Positions 6,612 to 13,829 of a stretch of 13,829 nucleotides of DNA are shown piece by piece. Where the stretch lies: contig JAUWYU010000026.1 in NCBI GenBank assembly GCA_030615655.1, positions 1-13,829 on the forward strand, in the 5' to 3' direction. Position numbers and translations under genes: made by a program. Every line of letters begins with the position of its first letter. Within the stretch, counting starts at the first letter, position 1. The notes under the pieces were generated by a model. That model saw only the letters and a list, made by a program, of their open reading frames with translations, did not search any database and had not been told where the DNA came from. The stretch comes from Dehalococcoidia bacterium (GTDB taxonomy: Bacteria; Chloroflexota; Dehalococcoidia; Dehalococcoidales; RBG-16-60-22).

Positions 6612-9173
6612 TTAATCATTCAGTCTAAAACAGGCGCGAGCCCGTATATCTCGTGATGAACCGCCAATCAATACCTCAAAATCACCGGCTTCAGCTACCC
6701 ATTGTTTCCCATCAGGCTCATAGAAAGAGAGAGCGTCCATGCCCAGGTCGAAGTAAACCGTTTTCGTCTCACCCACATCAAGGTAGACCTTCTGGAACCC
6801 CTTTAGTTCCTTGACCGGCCTTACCAGGCTGGAGTCTACGTCACGAATATACAGTTGTACGACCTCCTTACCCGCTCTCTCACCGGTATTGGTAACATCG
6901 ATAGCTACCTTCAACCACTCACCCGCTCTCATTTCTGCCGGCACTTGAAGATTGTTATAATCGAAGGTTGTGTAAGAAAGTCCGTAGCCAAAAGGAAACA
7001 TCGGCTCAATACCCTCGTTATCGTAGTAGCGGTAACCAACGAAGATGCCTTCATCGTAGTATACCCTGCCGTTCTTGCCGGGGTAGTTTAAATAGGCTGG
7101 GTTATCCTCAAGCCGCTTCGGAAAGGTATCCGGCAGCTTGCCAGAGGGGTTGACATCGCCAAACAGGACATCGGCAATAGCGTTACCACATTCCTGCCCC
7201 GGGAACCATGCCTCAACAACACCGGCAACCCGGTCAATCCATTCCGTCATCGTTACCGGTGCGCCGTTATTGAGGACGACAATGGTGTTTTTATTAGCTT
7301 CGGCAACCGTCTCGATTAACTCCAGCTGAGCACCGGGAAGCTCCATATCCGGCCTGTCCCTGCCCTCGGTTTCGTGCTCTTCATTCAGGCCGACGAAAAC
7401 AAGAGCAACGTCCGAGTTGGCGGCGATATCAGCCGCCTGGGCTATAGCATCATCAGGAAGAGGTATTTCACAACCCAGCCGAAAATGACGCGGAATCCAC
7501 GAAGGTAAGTCCAGTCGGCTGGCGAATTCCACTCTGACGTCGTAAAGCATTCCAGCTTCAAGGTAGCATTCGCCAGTATACTCTTTCCTTATGCTGATAA
7601 AATCAACTTCAGATTCATCTGTCCACTTATCAACGATTAATTTATTATCGGCGTAAATCCGGCCCAGGCCATCAATGCGCAGACCAAACTTGTATTTCCC
7701 GGATTGGGGGGCCGCAAACTTCCCTGTCCACCTGATGGAAAAATTATCTGTGTCTACACTCATTCCGGGAACGGCAATTCCCGAATCGCCACCCCAGCTG
7801 AAGGTAAATTCCTTATCCAGTCTTTTCAAAACGGGTTCTCCGGACAGGTCGTTATTAGCAAAATACTCTCCGGTTAAACCGCGCTCCCCTTCTCCTTCAC
7901 CGGGAATCAGATACTCCGAATTAAGAAGCGGGGTCATTCTATTATTCCGGCACCCGATTTTATAATGTATTTTCACGGAATCCCCGCATTTCCGGCTGAT
8001 GCCCTCCAGTGGGGTTATGGTATAGTAGGGCTTCACCATGGCGCTACCGCCGCCCTGGATTCTGGCTTCGGCAGCATTAGGCCCGATTACGGCTATAGAG
8101 CTTAGGTTTTCCCTCTTTAACGGCAGGATATTATCGTTTTTTAACAGTACTATTGCCTCCTGCGCCGCCTCCCGCGCTAGGCGCAGGTTCTCGGGTGTGT
8201 CCGAGCTTTCTTTAGAGATGGTTAACGGCTTATCGAAGGCACCTGACCTGGCAATGACACTGAGAATGCGGCGGACCTTGTCGTTAATGACGTCCAGGCT
8301 GACATCGCTGTTTTTTACGGCAGTGACCAGGGCATCTCCGAAGAAGCGGGGCGGACCCGGCATTTCCAGGTCCATTCCGGAGTTGGCAGCGGGTGCGGTA
8401 CTATGGACGGCACCCCAGTCTGATACTACGAAACCTTCAAAACCCCATTCGTTCTTAAGAATGTCGCTCAGAAAGCGACTGTTTTCCGAAGCGTAGGTGC
8501 CGTTAATTCGGTTATAGGCACACATGACTGTCCAGGGCTGGCTTTCCCTGACGACCGCAGCAAAAGCGGGCAGATATATCTCCCGGATGACCCGCTCGGC
8601 AGCTTCTGAGCTGATAGTGAATCTTTCAAACTCCGAGTTGTTCAGTGCAAAATGTTTTAAGGACGTGCCTGCCTGCTGACTCTGGACTCCGTTTACAAAG
8701 GCCACCGCCAGCCGGGCTGCCAGATACGGGTCTTCCGTGAAGCTTTCGAAATTTCTGCCCCCCAGCGGCGAGCGGTGGATGTTGACACAGGGTCCGAGGA
8801 GGATAGCACAACCTTTCGCCTTGGTTTCCGCTCCGAGGGCGGCACCAACCCGATTGACCAGTTCCGTGTTCCAGGTAGCCCCCAGGGCAGAGCCGGTAGG
8901 AAAACACGTCCCCCGAAGTGTCTGGCCGGGGTCGTCGTCCGACATTGTCCTCGTTCCATATGGACCATCGGTCATTTTTATCGATGGTATACCCAGACGC
9001 TGGATGCTTCTGGTATGCCACTTATCGACACCGGCCAGCATGGAAACCTTTTCCTCGAGCGTCATCTCACTAAGTAAATCTTCGATACTTTTCCCCAAAG
9101 TACCCCTCTGTATCGTTCCTCCGGTTATAGATGTGTGAAATCTGTTCTTCCAGAAGTCTATCACTACCACCAT
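6612..9173 (-). CDS. Glycoside hydrolase family 3 beta-glucosidase with PA14 domain
   Basis: Probably a cytoplasmic beta-glucosidase (or related beta-glycosidase) releasing terminal sugars from oligosaccharides; no signal peptide is seen. In the 853-residue reading, the GH3 TIM-barrel domain covers about 29-310, with K173-H174, ESFTEDPY (143-150) and nucleophile Asp252 in VVSDWG. The second GH3 domain (about 340-735) is interrupted by a PA14 domain at about 432-570 (LTGEYFANNDL to the D-G-x-x-R-I-Y-A-D-N-K core). The acid/base Glu lies in ETEGRDR (601-607). A fibronectin III-like domain (about 755-835) ends the protein. This is the Kluyveromyces BglI-like architecture, in which PA14 shapes substrate choice. 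Start is uncertain: I give the outermost ATG (9173), but it has no clear ribosome-binding site. A TTG at 9098-9096, four bases after AGAGGGG and just before the conserved domain, is a good alternative. Divergent from the conflict operon. Confidence 0.93.
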   Translation of the reverse strand: MVVVIDFWKNRFHTSITGGTIQRGTLGKSIEDLLSEMTLEEKVSMLAGVDKWHTRSIQRLGIPSIKMTDGPYGTRTMSDDDPGQTLRGTCFPTGSALGATWNTELVNRVGAALGAETKAKGCAILLGPCVNIHRSPLGGRNFESFTEDPYLAARLAVAFVNGVQSQQAGTSLKHFALNNSEFERFTISSEAAERVIREIYLPAFAAVVRESQPWTVMCAYNRINGTYASENSRFLSDILKNEWGFEGFVVSDWGAVHSTAPAANSGMDLEMPGPPRFFGDALVTAVKNSDVSLDVINDKVRRILSVIARSGAFDKPLTISKESSDTPENLRLAREAAQEAIVLLKNDNILPLKRENLSSIAVIGPNAAEARIQGGGSAMVKPYYTITPLEGISRKCGDSVKIHYKIGCRNNRMTPLLNSEYLIPGEGEGERGLTGEYFANNDLSGEPVLKRLDKEFTFSWGGDSGIAVPGMSVDTDNFSIRWTGKFAAPQSGKYKFGLRIDGLGRIYADNKLIVDKWTDESEVDFISIRKEYTGECYLEAGMLYDVRVEFASRLDLPSWIPRHFRLGCEIPLPDDAIAQAADIAANSDVALVFVGLNEEHETEGRDRPDMELPGAQLELIETVAEANKNTIVVLNNGAPVTMTEWIDRVAGVVEAWFPGQECGNAIADVLFGDVNPSGKLPDTFPKRLEDNPAYLNYPGKNGRVYYDEGIFVGYRYYDNEGIEPMFPFGYGLSYTTFDYNNLQVPAEMRAGEWLKVAIDVTNTGERAGKEVVQLYIRDVDSSLVRPVKELKGFQKVYLDVGETKTVYFDLGMDALSFYEPDGKQWVAEAGDFEVLIGGSSRDIRARACFRLND

Positions 9174-9211
9174 GGCTGGGGCAATCCGATGCAGGCCTGA
9201 CTCACAGCGTA

Positions 9212-9240
9212 TTGACTTGCCTCACCTACTACGCCATAAT
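9212..9240 (+). promoter_or_regulatory. Sigma70-type promoter of the SLOG/SLATT-Nudix-RelA operon
   Basis: TTGACT (9212-9217) and CATAAT (9235-9240) each differ from consensus at one base and are separated by exactly 17 bases. Transcription would start near 9247, about 60 bases before the ATG at 9307. The leader includes a short inverted repeat, GCTGA (9264-9268) with TCAGC (9276-9280), that could be a small hairpin or operator half-sites. The promoter lies downstream of the outermost ATG (9172) of this frame and so argues against that start. Confidence 0.7.
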
Positions 9241-9295
9241 ATGGTCTGTAACTTCCGTTTTTGGCTGAGCCTGATTCAGCATCAATACGGTCACC

Positions 9296-9303
9296 AGGGA
9301 GGA
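9296..9303 (+). promoter_or_regulatory. Ribosome-binding site deciding the start of the SLOG-SLATT gene
   Basis: AGGGAGGA ends three bases before the ATG at 9307-9309. It is a strong Shine-Dalgarno match with slightly short spacing. Together with the promoter at 9212-9240 it fixes the start at 9307 rather than at 9172. Confidence 0.75.
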
Positions 9304-9306
9304 AGT

Positions 9307-10917
9307 ATGGGGTGGTTACAGTCCCCTGCTCATTTGCCTGGACAAAACATTACATCCCGGGTTGTGATAGGAGTCACCGGCCATCGAGAACTGGACGCTC
9401 AGCCCTGGCTCGTTGAGCAAGTCCGGGCGGCAATAGATGGGGTCAGGCAAATGGTACCACCTCTGCCGGGGACACCACTGGCGCCGATTATTCTTTCCTC
9501 CCTTGCCGAAGGAGCCGACCGTTTGGTTGCCCGGGAAGTTCTCCAGTTTCCCGGGGCGATGCTGGAGGCAGTCCTTCCCTTTGAGAAGGATGACTATATA
9601 CAGGATTTTAAGACTGATGAATCTAAGAATGAGTTTGAGAAACTGCTTTCCCAGGCACGGAGTGTCAGAGCACTCCCGCCCGGTGCCGACCGGGATGAAG
9701 CGTACGAGCAAGCCGGGCGCCATATTGTTGACCAGTGCGATGTTCTCATCGCTCTCTGGAATGGCAGTCCTGCCGCCGGTCGAGGTGGCACACAGGAAAT
9801 TGTCCAGTATGCTCGTGACACCGAATGCCCTCTAATCTGGATAAACACCGAAGAACCGGGCCAGGTCACGACCGATTTAGGGCGTGGCTTAAACCTGAGG
9901 CTATTCCAGGATATTGACAGGTATAACTCAGAACAGGTCAACGCCTCTAAATTCGAGAAGCAGCTAAAAGGAATGCGGGAGTTTTTTGAGGGCGCCGCTG
10001 AAAACGCCAGATTGCCTTCTGAAAGACTGCAGGCAACCCTTGAATACACGCTGCGCCATTACGTCCGGGCCGATATTCTCGCTTTACGCTATCAGCACCT
10101 GTATTACCGGTTGGAGAGCCTTGTATATACCCTGGCTTTAGCGGCTGTAGTCATAGTTGCCTTCCAGGTCCTTTTTGTGCCCGAAAAGCCGATAATCCTG
10201 ACTTCGGAAATAGTCTTGATGCTAGCCGTGCTGGCAATTGTTGGTATAAGCCGACGCCGGGGATGGCATAGCAAGTGGATAGATTACAGGTTCCTGGCGG
10301 AACGGTTTCGCTCGGTGCTGTTCATGGCATTGGCGGATATTGACGTGTCAGCACTACGACCACCCCGGCACTTGAGCCTCGCCTATTCCCCCCAGCACTG
10401 GATTGTAGCTGCCTTTCTTTCAGTATGGAGTTATCGACCCCGCCTTGCAGGGACGGATTCATCCATATTTGAAGGGTTGAAATATTTCACATGCGAAGCC
10501 TGGGTTGAAGACCAGATTCGGTATCACCACAGCACCAGGAAGCGTCACTACCGGCGGCATTATCGCATGTCCGCTGCAAGCTATGTCATGTTCGGCCTGA
10601 CCATCTGCGCCGCATTACTCCACATTTTTAATGCCGGCCCCCACTCGCTTGATAATCTCTATGCCTTCCTGGCTATCGTCTTCCCGGCCATTGCCGCCAG
10701 CATAACCGCGATTCGGACACACAGGGACTACTTAAGGAATTCAATGCGTTCGACCGAGATGGCGCGACACCTGGAAGAACTAAAAGGTAAAATGATTGGA
10801 GCCCGGGATTATAATAGTTTCCTCGAAACACTGAAAGAAGCTGAAGAAACCATGCTGCATGAGAACGAGGACTGGCGTGTGGTGGTGCGCTTCCATATTC
10901 CAGAGGTGCCGGTCTGA
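9307..10917 (+). CDS. SLOG-domain protein with two SLATT-like two-helix membrane modules (predicted conflict effector)
   Basis: A 536-residue predicted sensor-effector. Residues about 18-180 form a SLOG (LOG/DprA-like Rossmann) domain: GVTGHR (22-27), LSSLAEGADRLVA (63-75), a cluster around Q-C-D-V-L-I-A-L-W-N-G (143-153) and GRGGTQEIV (158-166), as expected of a nucleotide or nucleotide-derivative pocket. After a charged linker comes a hydrophobic helix pair (about 272-290 and 296-313) followed by the W-x-x-Y-R-x-x-A-E-R-x-R signature (324-335), typical of SLATT domains. A second pair (about 422-439 and 447-469), flanked by basic and acidic amphipathic helices, resembles another SLATT unit. 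SLATT domains are predicted membrane effectors, possibly pore-forming, controlled by nucleotide-sensing partners. Start at 9307 is set by promoter and RBS. The Nudix gene follows after 29 bases. The toxic role is inference; the domain calls come from motif reading. Confidence 0.82.
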   Translation: MGWLQSPAHLPGQNITSRVVIGVTGHRELDAQPWLVEQVRAAIDGVRQMVPPLPGTPLAPIILSSLAEGADRLVAREVLQFPGAMLEAVLPFEKDDYIQDFKTDESKNEFEKLLSQARSVRALPPGADRDEAYEQAGRHIVDQCDVLIALWNGSPAAGRGGTQEIVQYARDTECPLIWINTEEPGQVTTDLGRGLNLRLFQDIDRYNSEQVNASKFEKQLKGMREFFEGAAENARLPSERLQATLEYTLRHYVRADILALRYQHLYYRLESLVYTLALAAVVIVAFQVLFVPEKPIILTSEIVLMLAVLAIVGISRRRGWHSKWIDYRFLAERFRSVLFMALADIDVSALRPPRHLSLAYSPQHWIVAAFLSVWSYRPRLAGTDSSIFEGLKYFTCEAWVEDQIRYHHSTRKRHYRRHYRMSAASYVMFGLTICAALLHIFNAGPHSLDNLYAFLAIVFPAIAASITAIRTHRDYLRNSMRSTEMARHLEELKGKMIGARDYNSFLETLKEAEETMLHENEDWRVVVRFHIPEVPV

Positions 10918-10946
10918 ATTTATAGTATTATTTACAGGAGGCAGTT

Positions 10947-11360
10947 ATGCCAGATAAGCCGTTTGCCCTGTCCGCCAAGGTCGTAGTTCGTGATAAAGAA
11001 GGGCGTTGCCTGCTACTGAAAAGGTCCATGAGTTCTCTGGGAAATCCCGGGCGGTGGGACCTGCCGGGCGGTAAGGTCGACGCCGGGGAGGACCTTGAAC
11101 AGGGGTTACTTCGAGAGGTCGCTGAGGAAACAGGCTTGACTATTTCCCTTCAGCGCGTTCTCGGAGCCGCCGAATCTGAGTCGCCGACGAAGAAGGTAGC
11201 CTACCTGATTATGGAAGGTAGTGGTGAGTCGGGACAGGTGCGTCTCAGCAGCGAGCATGACGACTTCACCTGGGTCGACCGTCACGATCTGGCTAAGATT
11301 GACTTGGCTGAGCAATTCCGGCCTCTTCTCCAGGCTTACAGCCGGATGGATGAACAGTAG
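10947..11360 (+). CDS. Nudix hydrolase
   Basis: A 137-residue single-domain Nudix protein that should cleave a nucleoside diphosphate linked to another moiety. The Nudix box is complete at residues 42-64 (G-x5-E-x7-R-E-V-A-E-E-T-G-L, with metal-binding glutamates Glu57, Glu60 and Glu61), preceded by W-D-L-P-G (37-41) as in MutT-like enzymes. The N-terminal strand 'KVVVRDKEGRCLLLKRS' and C-terminal 'F-T-W-V' strand complete the fold. AGGAGG (10936-10941) lies five bases before the ATG, and the gene sits between the SLOG-SLATT and RelA/SpoT genes on the same strand, so all three are probably one operon. General house-cleaning of oxidised nucleotides is possible, but the neighbours suggest it acts on the alarmone or nucleotide signal of this system: MutT-type Nudix enzymes are known to degrade (p)ppGpp in some bacteria. 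Confidence 0.93.
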   Translation: MPDKPFALSAKVVVRDKEGRCLLLKRSMSSLGNPGRWDLPGGKVDAGEDLEQGLLREVAEETGLTISLQRVLGAAESESPTKKVAYLIMEGSGESGQVRLSSEHDDFTWVDRHDLAKIDLAEQFRPLLQAYSRMDEQ

Positions 11361-11436
11361 CCGTAAACATGCACCCCTGTGACGAGGCCTTGTATGTTAT
11401 CCCGATATGAGAAAAACTGATTGGAGGAGGTTGCCA

Positions 11437-13829
11437 ATGGATAGACCTGAAAGGCAAGAGGAGCAAGAATGGCTTAAAAAACAGCTCAAACAATTCATCG
11501 AAGTCCTCCCTAAATATCGTACATATAGCCGGGTGCTGCAAACAGTGCTGGATAAAGCTGCGAAGAAGCACGCTCCGCTGGCTATCATACAAACCCGTCC
11601 GAAGTCCATCGCCAGCTTTGGAGAAAAGGCCCTGCGCAAGAGATTCAAGTACCGGGATTCTGTCAACCGGATAACAGACCTGTGTGGAGGACGGGTCATT
11701 GTACCCACCCTGGCCGAAGTTAAGGTCATGTCAGATTTTATCGAAAATCATTTTGAAATTGACTGGGAAAACACCATCGATGTTAGTAAACGGCTCAAGC
11801 CCGCTGAGTTCGGATACAGGGGTGTCCATTACATCATTAAATTCAAGCCAGGCGTCTTCCCTGCGAAAGATATAGATGTGGAGATACCCGAAGAAATTTT
11901 TTGCCTTAAGGCAGAGATACAGGTGAAGACGATACTTGAGCACGCTTGGGGGGTTTTTACTCACGACAGGGCCTATAAAGGCGCTTTTAAAATTCCAGAC
12001 AAGTGGGAACGAGTGATGGCATCCCAGGCAGCTATTCTCGAAGATGCCGATAGCTCGTTTGCTAGAGTCCAGGAAGGTCTGCAAAGATATGCCGCCAGCT
12101 ATGGTACCTACATGACCGGTCAGCAGATGCAGGAAGAGATAGAGAATTTAAAAATCATTCTGGCCCTTGATTCGGAAAATGCGGAACTGGCTGCCCGTAT
12201 CGGAAAGCTGGCTATCACCCTTGGTGACTGGCAAGAAGCCATAGACACGCTTTCTAAATACGCCGACTCAGGGTACCAGCCGATTCTGATAGACCTTGGT
12301 GTCGCCATGTGCAAGCTACATGGAAATAAACCGAACGATGAGGAATATCGACAGGGACAGAACTACCTTGAGGCCGCCATTACTCAGTCAAGCGGGGATT
12401 CAGATGCTATAGCTTCACTAGCAGGCACCTGGAAAGGTATTGACGAAGACAAAGTGAAAGAACTTTACCGCCGGGCTTTCGAGATTGACCCATCTGCTTC
12501 GTATCCGCTTGGAAATTACATTGAGTGTGAGCTTACCTGTTTTCAGGATATTTCCATAGTGCCGTTACTACGCCCGGTTATAGACAATGCCATCCAGAAA
12601 TGCCGTGATCAGGCAGATGTCGGTATGAATCTGCCCTGGGCATTTTATGACATAGGTAAATTCTATTTGCTGTTAGGTATACCCTATGAAAGCTTTGCCG
12701 CCTACGCCAAGGCTGTTCAGCTCAGTACCGCTGATTGGATGATTGATAATTCGCTCAAGTCCCTGGAAAAACTTGATATTGTCCGGTACGCCTTGCCGGG
12801 TTACGAGTGGGCACAACGGTTATTAAGAGTTGGACTGGCTGCGAAATTCCCAACAGGCAAAGCGGCAATAGAAGCTAAAAACCAGATAAAGAAGCTCACC
12901 GCCAAAGGCTGTAAGCCTGTCCCGGACCACATTGTCATCATAGCTGGTGGCAATGACCCCATTGTCGAACAACGAATACAAGACTATCGTCAGGTTATAA
13001 TCGAGGGATTCAAAGATTTCAACGGCACCGTCATTTCCGGCGGGACAACCGCCGGTGTTGGCAGCCTGGTGGCTGAGATAGGAAACAGGTATCCTGATGC
13101 CATCAAAACCATCGGCTACGTCCCCCGCAGGCTGCCTGGCAAAGTTCGTAAGGATAGCCGATACAGTGAGATTCGCCATACGGATGGGAATGACTCCAGT
13201 GTACTCGAACCGCTGCAATACTGGATTGATATTATCACCTCGAAAATCCCCCCCGCAAAGGTCAAACTCCTCGGCATAAACGGCGGTGACATCGCCGCGG
13301 CAGAGTACAGAATGGCACTCTCTCTGGGAGCGCAGGTCGCCGTTTTGAAAGACAGCGGAGGTGAGGCCGCCAGGCTTGTCACGGACGATGACTGGGCAGA
13401 CTCAAAGGCATTGCTGTATCTACCCATGGATGCCATGACGATTGAGGCATTCGTCGGAGGCGTAAGGCCACTGCTGGAACCTGCCTTCAGAGAGACTATT
13501 GCCCGGGCAATTCACGAAAACTATCGCACTACCAAGGCCAGAAGCTCCCGTACAGATGACCCGGCGATGGTAGAATGGGATAAACTTATAGCTCACCTCA
13601 AGGAGTCGAATCTACAGCAGACCGATGATATTTTTAATAAACTACGTGTAATTGGCTGCACCGTGGTTAAAGCTGTCGGCCGTAAGGTAGCCAGGATGAC
13701 ATTCACCAAAGATGAAATCGAGACCATGGCGGAAATGGAACACGCTCGTTGGAATGTTGAGCGGCTTCTTGACGGATGGAAGTGGGGTGAAGAGAGAGAT
13801 GTGGTCAACAAGGTCAGCCCAAATCTGGT
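11437..13829 (+). CDS. RelA/SpoT-type synthetase fused to TPR-like, SLOG and RyR domains (3' end outside window)
   Basis: The frame is open from the ATG at 11437 (GGAGGAGG at 11423-11430, six bases upstream) to the window edge, giving 797 residues so far. Domains in order: RelA/SpoT synthetase (about 20-200) with R54-P-K-S-I-A-S-F-x-x-K64, D81-L-C-G-G-R-V-I-V (candidate Mg-binding Asp81), F-G-Y127-R-G-V-H and E160-I-Q-V-K-T (candidate catalytic Glu160), then H169-A-W; a TPR-like helical region (about 220-490) with pieces such as A-F-Y-D-I-G-K-F-Y-L-L-L-G near 402-414; a SLOG domain (about 497-675) with I-A-G-G-N-D (502-507), I-S-G-G-T-T-A-G-V-G (533-542) and N-G-G-D (615-618); and a RyR domain starting near 685, with M-E-H-A-R-W (767-772) and G-W-K-W-G (780-784), cut by the window end. 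No HD hydrolase domain is present, so it should only synthesise. It probably makes a ppGpp/ppApp-like nucleotide under control of its C-terminal sensors; product and trigger are inference. Confidence 0.85.
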   Translation, partial: MDRPERQEEQEWLKKQLKQFIEVLPKYRTYSRVLQTVLDKAAKKHAPLAIIQTRPKSIASFGEKALRKRFKYRDSVNRITDLCGGRVIVPTLAEVKVMSDFIENHFEIDWENTIDVSKRLKPAEFGYRGVHYIIKFKPGVFPAKDIDVEIPEEIFCLKAEIQVKTILEHAWGVFTHDRAYKGAFKIPDKWERVMASQAAILEDADSSFARVQEGLQRYAASYGTYMTGQQMQEEIENLKIILALDSENAELAARIGKLAITLGDWQEAIDTLSKYADSGYQPILIDLGVAMCKLHGNKPNDEEYRQGQNYLEAAITQSSGDSDAIASLAGTWKGIDEDKVKELYRRAFEIDPSASYPLGNYIECELTCFQDISIVPLLRPVIDNAIQKCRDQADVGMNLPWAFYDIGKFYLLLGIPYESFAAYAKAVQLSTADWMIDNSLKSLEKLDIVRYALPGYEWAQRLLRVGLAAKFPTGKAAIEAKNQIKKLTAKGCKPVPDHIVIIAGGNDPIVEQRIQDYRQVIIEGFKDFNGTVISGGTTAGVGSLVAEIGNRYPDAIKTIGYVPRRLPGKVRKDSRYSEIRHTDGNDSSVLEPLQYWIDIITSKIPPAKVKLLGINGGDIAAAEYRMALSLGAQVAVLKDSGGEAARLVTDDDWADSKALLYLPMDAMTIEAFVGGVRPLLEPAFRETIARAIHENYRTTKARSSRTDDPAMVEWDKLIAHLKESNLQQTDDIFNKLRVIGCTVVKAVGRKVARMTFTKDEIETMAEMEHARWNVERLLDGWKWGEERDVVNKVSPNL

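Noticed and set aside
8038..9138. Several open frames on the + strand opposite the GH3 gene
   Set aside because: They lie antisense to an intact GH3 domain with all catalytic motifs, encode low-complexity Arg/Pro/Ser-rich peptides and lack ribosome-binding sites.
9172..9306. Extension of the SLOG-SLATT gene to the ATG at 9172
   Set aside because: No ribosome-binding site precedes 9172, a good promoter and a strong ribosome-binding site lie downstream, and the added residues resemble no SLOG N terminus.
11437..12036. A long stringent-response enzyme (RelA/SpoT proper)
   Set aside because: There is no HD hydrolase domain before the synthetase and no TGS or ACT domain after it; TPR-like, SLOG and RyR regions follow instead.
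11293..12314. Open frames on the - strand opposite the RelA/SpoT gene
   Set aside because: The + strand frame is continuous and shows recognisable synthetase motifs; the antisense frames show none.
1..13829. CRISPR array, insertion sequence or transposase, integrase, rRNA
   Set aside because: No regularly spaced repeats, no transposase or recombinase motifs and no rRNA-like sequence were seen on either strand.

Overview
The window looks like bacterial chromosomal DNA. Genes have clear Shine-Dalgarno sequences (AAGGAG, AGGAGG, GGAGGAGG), TTG starts are used alongside ATG, and one near-consensus sigma70-type promoter is visible. The oligopeptide transporter proteins have an enlarged OppD and OppF and an atypical OppC loop. 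I associate that style with Chloroflexota (Dehalococcoidia-like) or some archaeal lineages; with bacterial promoter and RBS signals, an uncultured Chloroflexota member is my best but weak guess.

Layout. (1) 1-4192, + strand: an operon for a dipeptide/oligopeptide ABC importer (oppB-oppC-oppD-oppF, junctions overlapping or nearly so); the substrate-binding protein is not in the window and probably lies upstream. (2) 4233-5427, - strand: a membrane-anchored transglutaminase-like protein followed by methionine sulfoxide reductase B, probably cotranscribed. (3) 5587-6102, + strand: a RimJ/RimL-type GNAT acetyltransferase. (4) 6103-6611: a gene-poor stretch with a strong inverted repeat and what looks like the 3' half of a tRNA-Lys(CUU) gene, a possible scar or attachment site. 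(5) 6612-9173, - strand: a cytoplasmic GH3 beta-glucosidase with a PA14 insertion. (6) 9307 to the window edge, + strand: a three-gene operon with its own promoter.

The last operon is the item of most interest. It encodes (a) a SLOG-domain protein with two SLATT-like two-helix membrane modules, (b) a Nudix hydrolase and (c) a large protein, cut by the window end, that joins a RelA/SpoT-type alarmone synthetase with intact-looking catalytic motifs, a TPR-like helical middle, a second SLOG domain and a RyR domain. SLOG, SLATT and RyR domains belong to the nucleotide-centred conflict and signalling network predicted by comparative genomics (Burroughs, Aravind and colleagues). My reading, an inference, is a self-contained nucleotide-signal system: a synthetase that makes a (p)ppGpp- or (p)ppApp-like molecule, SLOG/RyR modules that sense or process a nucleotide, a Nudix enzyme that removes it, and a membrane effector that perturbs the envelope. 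I do not recall this exact three-gene combination as an experimentally described system.
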